Positions 15,663-24,461 of a DNA stretch of 42,049 nucleotides are shown here, in pieces. Source of the DNA: Alistipes sp. (lineage in GTDB: Bacteria > Bacteroidota > Bacteroidia > Bacteroidales > Rikenellaceae). Below the pieces are notes generated by a model. It was not told the origin of the DNA. It did not search any database and saw nothing but the letters and a program-made list of their open reading frames with translations. Made by a program: the position numbers and the translations under genes. How positions within the stretch are numbered: position 1 is the first letter of the stretch; every line of letters begins with the position of its first letter. The DNA lies in assembly GCA_017560425.1 (NCBI GenBank), contig JAFZEX010000006.1:1-42049 (forward strand), read 5' to 3'.

Positions 15663-17786
15663 CTATCGCATGTTTACGTTGCCTGTGCCCGAGCGTAGTC
15701 CTCCGGTACCCAAGCCGCCGCCAAGACCGCCGCCAAGACCGCCACCAAGACCGCCACCGAGACCACCGCCCATGCCGCCGAAGCCCATGCCGCCTTGACC
15801 CTGGTTGTTGTTCTTGTTCTGCTCCTTGCGCTTCTTGGCATTATCCTCCTCGAGCTTCTTGAGGCGCTCGTCCTCACGGTCGTTGAGCATCTTGATAACC
15901 GACTCCATGGTTACTGGCGCAAAGAGCTTGCTTAGGTTAATCTCCACGTCGAACTCCCAATTAGCCTTGGTTGATATTAGCTCCACGCCCTCCTCGTTTT
16001 TGTAGATCTCGGTGCGCTCGGGCTGACGCATGAGCACCATGTCGCCACTATCCCACTTGCCGTTGTTGTTCATATCCTCAACAACACGTATCATCACGTC
16101 GCCTGGGTTTACAAACTCGAAGCGGTAGCTGCCATTCTTCACGCCAAGAATCTCCTTCTGAGTCTTACCCTGAGCGTTGGTTAGCTGCACGATGTAGCTT
16201 GCGCCAGGCTTTGCACCCACCACCTTCACGTTTAGTAGTGCATACTTCTCGGGGTCAGAGCCTGTGTACGAGCACTTTATAGTGTCGTTTTGCTCACGGG
16301 CTATGTTGTTGAACACTCCCGCAGGTATCACAAGTTCATACTTAGCCTTGCTCTCCCACTTAGCCCTGAGCTCGTAGCGGCGCTTGTTTACGGTGTCCTG
16401 CACGAAGTGGTACGCCACCTTTTGTGGCTCGCTAATCTGCTCTGTGGTCTTGGTGAGGACTATCTGCGCCGAGTCGAACTTGGTTAGCGGATAGTCGAAC
16501 TCGAGGTTGATGTGCTTATCCTTGTTCACCTCGCCCGATGTGGTCATAGTCACCTTGAAGGGGTTTGGCTTCTCGGGCTCCTGGAAGCTCTCGCCATTCT
16601 TCTCGGCACGCTCGCGCTCCTTCTCTATGCGCTCACGCTCCTTCTGCTCCTCCTTCGACTCAACATATTTCCATGCGAAGCGTAGCTTGTCGCTCGACTC
16701 CACAAGGTTGTTCACCGAGTCGTGCTTGAAGTAGGTGATTGTGCCCTTGATGGTGTCGGGAAGCTCCTCGGCAGGGATGTCGAACCATAGCGCCACGGTA
16801 TCCTTGCCGATGGTCTGTGGGTCGTAGATAATCTTGTCGGAAGGTATCGAGTCGAGCTCAATCTTTGTCACCTGGGGGTTCTTATCGCCAAAGTAGAGTA
16901 GTGCCTTGTGGCGTGACTTACGCTCGTGACCCGTTAGTGTCTGGCGAGCAAAGCGGCGATCCTTAAACATTCTGAAGTAGAGCTGTGGATCTGCCGATGG
17001 GTAGTGGCGCAACGAGTCGAACCATATGCTAAAGCCCGGCATGTAGCGTGGGTTGTAGACCGTGTCGAGGAAGCCGATTTGGTCTACCGAGGGCTCGTAG
17101 AGCATATTGTTGTTAGTATCTTCGAAGGCATATATGCGGTAGTTCACAGGCTTAAGGTTCTGCGCAATGAAGATACCGTTCTTCTCGGCACGTGCTATGA
17201 CGTGGGGCTTATACTTAAACATTGTCGAGTCGTACTCTGTAGGAGTATCTACCGAGTCGGCAATGAAGAAGTAGATGAACGACTTGCCGACGGAGTCTGC
17301 CTTATACGAGTCGGCAGTATATCCCGACATATACATCGAGTCTATCTTGTCGCCCGTGGAGAATACGTAGCGCATGGCATGGAGTGGGTTGCCCTCGTTG
17401 TTATCGGCGATAGATGCTCCGAAGTTAATGGCGTAGGTGATGTCGGGGCGTAGCGTATCCTTGATTGTGATCAAGATGCCCTTGCCACGGCGCACCACCG
17501 ATGGTTGCTTCTTCATCGCTGGCGAGGTGTATAGCTCCTTCTGCAAATCCTTGATCTGGACATACTCGTCAAACTCCACGTAGATCTTTGGTGGGTGGAG
17601 CGTGTCGATGCGTGTCGAGAAGTTGTCGGGATTCATGTAGACAATAACGGGGGGTATGGTGTCCTTAGGACCTCCCGTAGGTGTCATTGTCGAGGCACAC
17701 TTCGTGAATAGTGCGGCACCAAAGAGCAGTATGAAAAATGCCGATAGTGCCGATGTTATGCGTTGCGATATGGTGTTACGTCTCAT
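15663..17786 (-). CDS. Surface lipoprotein with N-terminal Ig-like domain and Gly-rich tail
   Basis: A 707-residue predicted lipoprotein. The hydrophobic leader is followed by FTKC, placing the lipidated Cys near residue 29. Next comes the Bacteroidetes Ig-like (Big_5 type) domain with the hallmark TPTGGPKDTIPPVIVYMNP and a strand-rich body to about residue 150. The middle is unassigned, with a Glu/Arg-rich charged helix (KEEQKERERIEKERERAEK). The C-terminus has another charged segment, then a GGLG tandem tail of about 30 residues, encoded by a 12-bp tandem repeat. Function unknown; cell-envelope location likely. It is flanked by a small lipoprotein gene and a beta-barrel gene. Confidence 0.8.
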   Translation of the reverse strand: MRRNTISQRITSALSAFFILLFGAALFTKCASTMTPTGGPKDTIPPVIVYMNPDNFSTRIDTLHPPKIYVEFDEYVQIKDLQKELYTSPAMKKQPSVVRRGKGILITIKDTLRPDITYAINFGASIADNNEGNPLHAMRYVFSTGDKIDSMYMSGYTADSYKADSVGKSFIYFFIADSVDTPTEYDSTMFKYKPHVIARAEKNGIFIAQNLKPVNYRIYAFEDTNNNMLYEPSVDQIGFLDTVYNPRYMPGFSIWFDSLRHYPSADPQLYFRMFKDRRFARQTLTGHERKSRHKALLYFGDKNPQVTKIELDSIPSDKIIYDPQTIGKDTVALWFDIPAEELPDTIKGTITYFKHDSVNNLVESSDKLRFAWKYVESKEEQKERERIEKERERAEKNGESFQEPEKPNPFKVTMTTSGEVNKDKHINLEFDYPLTKFDSAQIVLTKTTEQISEPQKVAYHFVQDTVNKRRYELRAKWESKAKYELVIPAGVFNNIAREQNDTIKCSYTGSDPEKYALLNVKVVGAKPGASYIVQLTNAQGKTQKEILGVKNGSYRFEFVNPGDVMIRVVEDMNNNGKWDSGDMVLMRQPERTEIYKNEEGVELISTKANWEFDVEINLSKLFAPVTMESVIKMLNDREDERLKKLEEDNAKKRKEQNKNNNQGQGGMGFGGMGGGLGGGLGGGLGGGLGGGLGTGGLRSGTGNVNMR
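15711..15770 (-). repeat. 12-bp tandem repeat encoding (GGLG)n
   Basis: About five copies of a 12-bp unit near CCGCCGCCAAGA on the plus strand encode the Gly-Gly-Leu-Gly tail of the Ig-like protein. Copies differ only at third positions, for example CCGCCG against CCGCCA. The unit length is a multiple of three, so changes in copy number would keep the frame and alter tail length. Confidence 0.85.
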
Positions 17787-17789
17787 GCG

Positions 17790-18335
17790 TTACTCTTGTG
17801 TTTCGTTATTTTCGTCCCCCTCTACAAGCGACTCGCGCTCCTCGTCGGGGAAGGGGTTGGTCACTGTCCAGCCATTTGCCGTGCCTGACTTGCGCCATGC
17901 GTAGAGGTGTAGCTGTGCGTAGGTCACAGGAATATTCATCGGCGTGTCGTAGTAGCGTGTGGCAAAAACCCTGTTTGTGCGGTCCACAACAACCATGAAT
18001 ACCGACTCCGACCACATGTCGAGCTCAACCTGATACTCTGCCTCGGCATCGAATGTGCCGATTACCTCGGGGTCGTTGCGCTGCTCCTTGCGCTCGGTGT
18101 TTGTTATGCGACACTCGAGGGCATCCTCCCACGACGACACCTCCCACTTGCTCTTCTCAGGAACGTAGAAGGCGTAAGAGTCGATCTCGGTGGTGGTCTT
18201 GGTTATAGGGTCGCTGCTCACATTTTGCGAGTATACTGCAATCTTGAGCAGTGTGCCCTGGTTCTCCTCCTTGAAGCATGCGGTGAGGCATAGAAGGAGA
18301 GTTGCGATGGTCAATATCTTTGTTAAATGCTTCAT
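17790..18335 (-). CDS. Small predicted lipoprotein of unknown function
   Basis: A 181-residue protein. The leader ends LTAC, so Cys19 should be lipidated and the protein anchored in a membrane. The rest is beta-rich with a YAFYVPEKSKWEVSSWEDAL segment and ends in an acidic tail (EERESLVEGDENNETQE). I do not recognise the family. It is encoded directly upstream of the Ig-like surface protein and the beta-barrel protein, with gaps of 3-4 bases. The three may form a cell-envelope set, which is inference from position only. Confidence 0.75.
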   Translation of the reverse strand: MKHLTKILTIATLLLCLTACFKEENQGTLLKIAVYSQNVSSDPITKTTTEIDSYAFYVPEKSKWEVSSWEDALECRITNTERKEQRNDPEVIGTFDAEAEYQVELDMWSESVFMVVVDRTNRVFATRYYDTPMNIPVTYAQLHLYAWRKSGTANGWTVTNPFPDEERESLVEGDENNETQE

Positions 18336-18337
18336 AT

Positions 18338-18835
18338 CTACTCATTTGTTAGGCGCTCAAGCATCTCACGTGGCGTGAGTCTAAGCGCTGGGTGCTCTCT
18401 CTCGGGGGCTATCTCCACTACGGGGCGCAAGGCATACTCACGCTCATCGAGGAAGTGATAGGGTATCACAAGCCTGCTATCCTCAAACGTTTGGTCGCCA
18501 TAGAAAATTATGTCTATGTCGATAGGTCGTGAGGCATATCTCTCGCCACGCTCCTCACGCACCCTAAGCTCCTCGGCTCTATCTCTGCCGAGTAGCGCCT
18601 CGATGCAGTTTATGCGGCGCAACACCTCGTAGGCATCATGCTCGGTTGTTATCTCCACAGCCCTGTTTATAAACTCACGCTCGGAGCTAAAGCCGTAAGC
18701 CTCGGAGCGGTACTCCTCGGAACATTTTACAACCTCGCCCACGGCGATGCCTATCACCGCCACAGCCTCGTTGATGATTTCGGCGGCATGCTCGTCGTTC
18801 GAGCCAAGGAGTAGTATTACGCTCTCGGTAGCCAT
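18338..18835 (-). CDS. folK: 2-amino-4-hydroxy-6-hydroxymethyldihydropteridine pyrophosphokinase
   Basis: FolK transfers pyrophosphate from ATP to 6-hydroxymethyl-dihydropterin in folate synthesis. The 165 residues show the family start VILLLGSNDE and the metal-binding and catalytic RPIDIDIIFYG (Arg103, Asp106, Asp108). The C-terminal YHFLDEREYALRPVVEIAP block closes the active site. The length is close to the usual 160. It overlaps the holB stop codon by one base, so translation is probably coupled. Confidence 0.93.
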   Translation of the reverse strand: MATESVILLLGSNDEHAAEIINEAVAVIGIAVGEVVKCSEEYRSEAYGFSSEREFINRAVEITTEHDAYEVLRRINCIEALLGRDRAEELRVREERGERYASRPIDIDIIFYGDQTFEDSRLVIPYHFLDEREYALRPVVEIAPEREHPALRLTPREMLERLTNE

Positions 18836-19980
18836 TACTTGAGTCGGTTTATCTGCTTCGACACGGCGAGTGCGAAGTGTGTGAATACTATGCGTGGTGC
18901 GCCATTCTGCATTATCTGCATCATTGCTCGCTCGATCTCCTCCACCAATATCTCGATATTTTGGTTGCCGATAAATGGTGCAAACTTACGACAGAAGTCG
19001 GCCTCCTCGCCCCATAGGTAGCTTATCGAGCCGAGGCCCGCATGTATCATGTAGCTCTCACGCAGCAGACGCACGCTATGAAGGAAGAACTGACGCTGGC
19101 TCTCACGTGTGAGCGCCGTAAGGTCGTCGGCCCACTCGAAGAGCTCGAGGTGGCGGTCGTTGTAGCTTAGGCGCATAAGGCGTGTGAAGAGCTCGAAACA
19201 TTGGTGGCGCATCTCGTCGCTCGAGCCCTCTAACAATGCTCGAAGCTCAAGCAATGAGCCACCCGCAAGGCGTGACATGTTGTGTGCCTCCACCTGGGAT
19301 TTGCCCTCCGCCAACGCCACTTGCTCAAGCACCTGAGGCTCGATGCGTGGCACGCTCACCTCCTGTGTGCGTGAGGTGATGGTGGCAAGCAGCTGCTCGG
19401 GCTGCTCCGACACGAGGATAAAGAGGGTCTTCTCCCATGGCTCCTCAAGTATCTTGAGTATCTTGTTTGCAGCCTCCTGGTTCATAGCCTCGGGAAGCCA
19501 TATGATCATCGCCTTATACTCCGACGAGAAGCTCTTGAATTGCAGCTTCTTGATAATCTCCTCCGACTCCTTGGCGGTGATAAGACCCTTCATGGTCTTG
19601 CCAAGGTCGAGGCGTGAGTACCACTCCTCGGCAGTGAAGATGCCCTGCTTCTCGCTCCATATCTGTCGCCACTTGTCGAGGAACATGTCGCTGATTACCA
19701 CCTCGCCCGACTTCTTCTCACGCTTGTTCACGGGGAAGACAAAGTGTAGGTCGGGGTGTGCCAAAGCCGATAGCTGCTGGCACGAGGGGCATACGCCACA
19801 CGAGTCGCCATCGTGGCGGTTGGGGCAGAACAGATACTGCACATATGCCAAGGCGAGGGGTAGCGTGCCATAGCCCGCCAAGCCCGTGAAGAGCTGAGCA
19901 TGGCTCACACGCTCTGCGTCGATTTGGTGTGCAAGGCGGCGTTTAAGCTCGTCGTGTCCTATGATATCTGAAAACTTCAT
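18835..19980 (-). CDS. holB: DNA polymerase III delta' subunit
   Basis: The delta' subunit is the rigid, non-ATPase arm of the clamp loader that places the sliding clamp on DNA. The 381 residues have an AAA+ core whose P-loop is GLAGYGTL (33-40), without the lysine, as expected for delta'. There is a four-cysteine zinc module (Cys52, Cys61, Cys64, Cys67), the LKILEEP motif and the TSRTQ region of the SRC position. The gene overlaps both neighbours (flippase by four bases, folK by one base). Nothing suggests loss of function. Confidence 0.94.
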   Translation of the reverse strand: MKFSDIIGHDELKRRLAHQIDAERVSHAQLFTGLAGYGTLPLALAYVQYLFCPNRHDGDSCGVCPSCQQLSALAHPDLHFVFPVNKREKKSGEVVISDMFLDKWRQIWSEKQGIFTAEEWYSRLDLGKTMKGLITAKESEEIIKKLQFKSFSSEYKAMIIWLPEAMNQEAANKILKILEEPWEKTLFILVSEQPEQLLATITSRTQEVSVPRIEPQVLEQVALAEGKSQVEAHNMSRLAGGSLLELRALLEGSSDEMRHQCFELFTRLMRLSYNDRHLELFEWADDLTALTRESQRQFFLHSVRLLRESYMIHAGLGSISYLWGEEADFCRKFAPFIGNQNIEILVEEIERAMMQIMQNGAPRIVFTHFALAVSKQINRLK

Positions 19981-21458
19981 CGTATAAACTTTCCTAAAGC
20001 GGCCTTAGCTAAAGCCTTAACATCAATCTTTTCACGCCAGATGGCATATAGGAGCATTGTGCCAAAGAGCACAACATTTAGACCAAGCCACATGCCGTGT
20101 GCAAGGTGTGGTAGTGCCAGCTCCGAGAGCAGGTAGAGTAGCGCCGTGAGGGCTACATACTCGCCAATGCGTCGTAGGTCGTAGGGCATGGGGTAGTATT
20201 TGCGACAAAGCATGTAGCTCCACACCACCATAGCCGCCTCGGCAGCAAGGCGCACCCATGCAGCACCCCTGAAGCCCATCTTGGGCACAAGCACGAAGCT
20301 TAGACCGAGCGTCACGGCAAGTCCCAAGAAGGTGATATATGCGGCAAACTTGGTCTTCTCCTCACGCTTATACCAAAACGAGAGGTTGAGCCACACGCCA
20401 CACAGCACGTTCGAGGCAAGGACAACGGGGAGTATGTCGATGCCCGCTCTGAAGCGTGAGCCTACGATAAGGGCAAACATATCACGGAAGAGCACGATGC
20501 CCAAGAATATGAGCATCGAGGCAATTATGAAGTACTTCATCGCCGCAGCATTTGCCTCCTTGAACTCCTCCTTCTTAAATCCCGAGAGGAAGAAGGGCTC
20601 GGCAGCAAGGCGATACATCTGCGTGAAGAGCGTCATCACCACGGCAATCTTCACGATAGCGCCATATACGCCCAGCTGAGCCATCGCCTCAGCATCTGTG
20701 CCTGGCGTGAGGTACTTGATCATCTGACGGTCGATAAACTCGTTGGCAGTACCCGCAATGCCGCTAATGAGCAGCGGTAGCGAGTAGACGAATATCTTGC
20801 TCAGCAACGCTCCGTCGATGCGTGGCACCACACGGTCGGTTGATGGGAGTATGGCGATGAATGTTACGAGGCTGGCGATAAAGTTTGCCACAAGCACCCA
20901 GCCCACGCCAAACGATGTGGAGTACAATCCTGCAACGCCAAAGGCGATGGCGAGCGATAGGTTGAGTAGCATGCTCAGCGCCTTGAGCATAACAAAGCGC
21001 ATGGCACGGCCCTGCTCACGAAGGCGAGCAAAGGGGATGATAGCCCATATGTCGAGCATGATGATGGCTGCCACGATGGTCACATACTCGGGGTGTGCCA
21101 CATATACCTCGCCCATAGCACGAGATATCGGCATGTTGAGCACCCAAATAAGTGCAAAGAAGAGTGTTGCGGCAAGCGATGTTATGCCCCATGTTGTGGC
21201 AAACACCTTGCGCTTGGCACCCTTAACGTCGCCACCCTCCTCCTCGGCACGTGTGGTGAAGCGGAAGTAGCTCGACTCCATGCCCATTGACAAGAGCACG
21301 AGGGCAAAGGGGATAAGGGCATAGATGTCGGTAACTATGCCATACTCGCCCTGGTCGAATATGCGGGTGTAGTAGGGTGTCAGCAGGTAGTTCAAGAAGC
21401 GAACGACAATCGTGCTGATGCCATATATTGCGGTCTGTTTAGCTAATTTTTCTATCAT
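19977..21458 (-). CDS. Polysaccharide flippase (MATE/MOP superfamily, Wzx-like)
   Basis: The chosen start at 21458 gives 493 residues opening MIEKLAKQTAIYGISTIVVRFLNY. An upstream extension of 46 codons reads through the promoter region and is rejected. The protein has about 14 hydrophobic helices and the LLTPYYTRIF motif typical of oligosaccharide-flippase proteins, which move undecaprenyl-linked sugars across the inner membrane. No glycosyltransferase cluster is nearby. The substrate could be an O-antigen-like unit or lipid-linked peptidoglycan precursor; this cannot be told from sequence. It is the first gene after a clear promoter. Confidence 0.92.
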   Translation of the reverse strand: MIEKLAKQTAIYGISTIVVRFLNYLLTPYYTRIFDQGEYGIVTDIYALIPFALVLLSMGMESSYFRFTTRAEEEGGDVKGAKRKVFATTWGITSLAATLFFALIWVLNMPISRAMGEVYVAHPEYVTIVAAIIMLDIWAIIPFARLREQGRAMRFVMLKALSMLLNLSLAIAFGVAGLYSTSFGVGWVLVANFIASLVTFIAILPSTDRVVPRIDGALLSKIFVYSLPLLISGIAGTANEFIDRQMIKYLTPGTDAEAMAQLGVYGAIVKIAVVMTLFTQMYRLAAEPFFLSGFKKEEFKEANAAAMKYFIIASMLIFLGIVLFRDMFALIVGSRFRAGIDILPVVLASNVLCGVWLNLSFWYKREEKTKFAAYITFLGLAVTLGLSFVLVPKMGFRGAAWVRLAAEAAMVVWSYMLCRKYYPMPYDLRRIGEYVALTALLYLLSELALPHLAHGMWLGLNVVLFGTMLLYAIWREKIDVKALAKAALGKFIR

Positions 21459-21512
21459 CGTTTGTGGTTTTGTTTCCTGCGTACACGCTATGTATGCGTA
21501 CGCACAATGCCA

Positions 21513-21542
21513 CAAAGATAGCGAAATTTTTCTAAATACAAA
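21513..21542 (-). promoter_or_regulatory. Promoter of the flippase-holB-folK run
   Basis: On the minus strand TTTG (21542-21539) is followed after 18 bases by TATCTTTG (21520-21513), 54 bases before the flippase ATG. The TTTG is the end of the T-run belonging to the upstream terminator, so the two signals share bases. Confidence 0.8.
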
Positions 21543-21543
21543 A

Positions 21544-21569
21544 AAAGAGGGAGCTATGCTCCACTCTTT
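21544..21569 (-). terminator. Terminator of the cvpA-rsgA-trmH-aminotransferase run
   Basis: AAAGAG-GGAGC (21544-21554) pairs with GCTCC-A-CTCTTT (21558-21569) around a TAT loop, with one bulged base. On the minus strand it is followed directly by a run of seven T (including the end of the stem). It lies about 50 bases past the aminotransferase stop codon. It is a strong intrinsic terminator. Confidence 0.85.
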
Positions 21570-21621
21570 GCCCTGTCGTGCAATCTCTTGCAACAAGAAA
21601 ATAATTCTCTAAATATCTCGG

Positions 21622-22815
21622 TTAAAGTCTATCGAGTGCCTCGTGAATAAGCGTGCAACACTCCTCGATTTCTGCCTCCGAGATGGTTAGTGGTGGCGAG
21701 ATGCGGAAGGCGGTGTCGCAGTATAAAAACCAGTCGCTCATGATGCCCACCTCCTTGAATATCTCCATGAGTCGGTAGAGGTACTCCGACTTGCCCAATT
21801 CAACGGCAAGCAAAAGTCCCGAGCGACGAATTTCTAAAACTTTGCTGTGCTTCGATACTCGCTCCTCGAACATAGCACCTTTGCGCTCCACCTGTTCAAC
21901 AATATTGTTGTTTATTAGATAGTTGAGTGCGGCGAGTCCTGCGGCGCAACATACGGGGTGACCACCAAATGTGGTGATGTGACCAAGACATGGGTTATGC
22001 GTAAAATCGTCGAGAATTTGCTTTTTTGACGCTACGCCACCAAGGGGCATTCCGCCACCAAAAGCCTTCGCCAAGCAGACGATGTCGGGCTCGATTCCGT
22101 ACTTCGCCGATGCGAACATAGCACCCGTACGACCCATGCCTGTTTGTATCTCGTCGAATATGAGCATTGCACCCACCTCGGTGCATCGCTCACGCAGCGC
22201 CTTGAGCCATTCGGGGTTAGGAAGGCGCACGCCCGCCTCGCCTTGAACAACCTCACATAGCACGCCCGCAGTGCGCTCGGTGATCTGCTCCAAGTCTTCG
22301 AACGAGTTGAAATTGATGGACTTAACATCAGGGAGTAGTGGTCGAAACTCCGCCTTCCACTCCTCGCCCTCGGGTGTGCCCATCATCGACATAGCGCCAT
22401 GTGTTGAGCCGTGATATGCTCGGCGCATAGATATCAGCTCGGTGCGTCCCGTGTGGCGCTTAGCGAGCTTTAGTGCTACCTCCACAGCCTCGGCTCCCGA
22501 GTTCACGAAGTAGACGCAGTCGAGATCGCCTGGCAATAGCTCGGCAATGCGTCGAGCATACTCCACCTGTGGTCGCTCAACCATCTCGCCATACACCATA
22601 ACGTGCATATAGTCAGCTGCTTGCTTCTGCACTGCCTCGACAACCTCTCGATTGCCATGACCCACATTGCTTACCGACACTCCTGCCACAAGGTCGAAGT
22701 AGCGCTTATTCTCGGGGGAGTAGAAAAATGAGCCCTCGGCACGTGCCACCTCCACCATCATGGGAGCTGGTGAGGTCTGACCCACGTGCTGTAGAAATTG
22801 TTTGCGTAATATCAT
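21622..22815 (-). CDS. Class III PLP-dependent aminotransferase
   Basis: A 397-residue fold-type I aminotransferase of the acetylornithine/ornithine group. PLP lysine is Lys250 in CLAKAFGGGMPLGG. The DEIQTGMGRTG block (221-231) holds the Asp that contacts the pyridine nitrogen, and NSGAEAVEVALKLAKR (105-120) binds the phosphate. Substrate specificity is not clear: no arginine-biosynthesis genes are adjacent, and it instead follows trmH by five bases. The annotation should stay at family level. Confidence 0.92.
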   Translation of the reverse strand: MILRKQFLQHVGQTSPAPMMVEVARAEGSFFYSPENKRYFDLVAGVSVSNVGHGNREVVEAVQKQAADYMHVMVYGEMVERPQVEYARRIAELLPGDLDCVYFVNSGAEAVEVALKLAKRHTGRTELISMRRAYHGSTHGAMSMMGTPEGEEWKAEFRPLLPDVKSINFNSFEDLEQITERTAGVLCEVVQGEAGVRLPNPEWLKALRERCTEVGAMLIFDEIQTGMGRTGAMFASAKYGIEPDIVCLAKAFGGGMPLGGVASKKQILDDFTHNPCLGHITTFGGHPVCCAAGLAALNYLINNNIVEQVERKGAMFEERVSKHSKVLEIRRSGLLLAVELGKSEYLYRLMEIFKEVGIMSDWFLYCDTAFRISPPLTISEAEIEECCTLIHEALDRL

Positions 22816-22820
22816 GATAA

Positions 22821-23543
22821 TTAATACTCTGCGGTTAGTGTTCCGTCCTCCTCGGCACGGCGCAAAATGCGCTCATAATCTCTCACCGACGACATTGTCC
22901 AGCGTGTGAGAAGTTTTAGTTTCTGCTCCTGGGTAAGCTGCCAGCCATCAACAGTTTGGCGTATGCGCTCCGAGAGCATATAAATAAGTATGGCTGCCGA
23001 TGCCGATACGTTGAGGCTCTCGACCATGCCACACATAGGAATCATCAAGAAGTCGTCGGCAGCAGCGATAACCTCGTCCGAGATGCCGGCATGCTCCGTG
23101 CCAAAGACAAGGGCAAACTTGCCCTTAGTAACGTCGAATGTCTCGGGCGTTGCGCTACAACGGTGCGGTGTGGTTGCCACAATGCGGTAGCCCTCAGCCT
23201 TGAGTGCTGCCAAAGCCTCGGCTGTGGTGTCGTGGTGCTCCACGTCTACCCACTTCTGCGTGCCTCGCACAATGTTTACCGAGGGGTCGAACTTGCAACG
23301 ATCCTCGACAGTGTGTATCTGCTGAATGCCAAATGCCTCGCAGTGGCGCATTATGGCGCTGGCATTCTGAGGGTGGAACATGTTCTCGGTGAGTATGCGC
23401 ATATAGTGTGTGCGGCTATTCACTGTGCGCTCGAGCACCTCACGGCGCTCGTCGGTAATAAACTTGGTTAGGTAGTCGAGCCTCTCACGTAGCCACTCCT
23501 CGGAGTGCTCTTCTGTGCGTAGCCTACTTGCGATATTTGTCAT
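22821..23543 (-). CDS. trmH: tRNA/rRNA 2'-O-ribose methyltransferase, TrmH type
   Basis: A SPOUT (knotted) methyltransferase of 240 residues. Visible motifs are the substrate motif ENMFHPQNASAIMRHCEAFGI, LVFGTEHAGISDEV and MVESLNVSASAAILIYML, which form the trefoil knot and bind S-adenosylmethionine. TrmH methylates G18 in the tRNA D-loop. The C-terminal extension after the knot is typical for TrmH rather than RlmB. It overlaps the upstream rsgA gene by 20 bases, so they are translationally linked. Confidence 0.92.
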   Translation of the reverse strand: MTNIASRLRTEEHSEEWLRERLDYLTKFITDERREVLERTVNSRTHYMRILTENMFHPQNASAIMRHCEAFGIQQIHTVEDRCKFDPSVNIVRGTQKWVDVEHHDTTAEALAALKAEGYRIVATTPHRCSATPETFDVTKGKFALVFGTEHAGISDEVIAAADDFLMIPMCGMVESLNVSASAAILIYMLSERIRQTVDGWQLTQEQKLKLLTRWTMSSVRDYERILRRAEEDGTLTAEY

Positions 23544-24450
23544 CTTCGTCTAATATTTTCAGGTAACTCTCGTAGCGTGACCATGCCACGATGCCCTGCT
23601 TCACACCCTCCTGCACGGCGCAGCCTGGCTCGTGGGTGTGTGTGCAGTTGTAGAAGCGGCAGTCGGGGGCAAGGCGCATCATCTCGGGGAAGTAGCGGCA
23701 TAGCTCCTTCGAGTCGATGTCGATGAGTCCGAAGCCCTTGATGCCTGGAGTATCTATGATATATCCCTCCTCGATGCGATACATTGTCGAGAAGGTTGTT
23801 GTGTGCTTGCCCTTGTGGTGGCTCTCCGATATCTCGCCCGTGCGAATGTCGAGCTCGGGGTCGATTACGCTCACGAGTGTCGATTTTCCTACGCCCGAGT
23901 TGCCCGCAATAAGCGTTGTGTGACCCTTGAGAAGCTCACGTATCTGAGCAATACCCTCGCCCGTGGTCGATGATAGGCGTATAAGGTCGTAGCCTGCATC
24001 TTGGTATATCGCCGTGAACTCCTCGGCCTCTGCCTCGTGCTCGCCGGTGAGGGTGTCGGCCTTGCCAAGGACTATTGTCACGGGGACGTTGTATGCCTCG
24101 CACGTAACCAAGAAGCGATCGACAAACTCAACAGGCGTAGATGGCGAGTGGAGTGTCACGATGAGTAGTGCTCGGTCGATGTTTGCGCCAATGATGTGCG
24201 ACTCCTTCGAGAGGTTTGAGGCACGACGTATGATATAGTTGCGGCGTGGCAAGATCTCGACAATTGCCGAGCTCTCGTCGTCGGGCTCAACCATAACACG
24301 GTCGCCCACAACAACGGGGTTTGTCGAGCGTATGCCCTTGAGCCTCAGGCGACCACGTATTCTGCAGTCGAGCTCTCCGTTCTCTGTCGCCACACGATAC
24401 CAGCTACCCGTAGAGCTGATTACCACACCTTCGATGCGTTGCTGTTCCAT
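23524..24450 (-). CDS. rsgA: Ribosome small-subunit-dependent GTPase RsgA
   Basis: RsgA is a circularly permuted GTPase that checks late 30S maturation. The 308 residues start with an OB fold (GVVISSTGSWYRV). Then come the G motifs in permuted order: GKAD at 129-132 (usual NKxD has Gly in place of Asn), P-loop GNSGVGKS at 183-190 and DTPG at 233-236. The C-terminal zinc site has Cys264, Cys269, His271 and Cys277. The Asn-to-Gly change at G4 might alter base specificity slightly. It sits between cvpA and trmH. Confidence 0.96.
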   Translation of the reverse strand: MEQQRIEGVVISSTGSWYRVATENGELDCRIRGRLRLKGIRSTNPVVVGDRVMVEPDDESSAIVEILPRRNYIIRRASNLSKESHIIGANIDRALLIVTLHSPSTPVEFVDRFLVTCEAYNVPVTIVLGKADTLTGEHEAEAEEFTAIYQDAGYDLIRLSSTTGEGIAQIRELLKGHTTLIAGNSGVGKSTLVSVIDPELDIRTGEISESHHKGKHTTTFSTMYRIEEGYIIDTPGIKGFGLIDIDSKELCRYFPEMMRLAPDCRFYNCTHTHEPGCAVQEGVKQGIVAWSRYESYLKILDEDDKYRK

Positions 24451-24461
24451 GCTCTGTGGGG

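Noticed and set aside
18835-18840. Missing P-loop lysine in HolB as a sign of decay
   Set aside because: Delta' subunits naturally lack ATPase function, so GLAGYGTL is expected and the gene is normal.
21459-21596. N-terminal extension of the flippase by 46 codons
   Set aside because: It crosses the terminator and the consensus promoter, and the flippase family starts at MIEKLAKQT.
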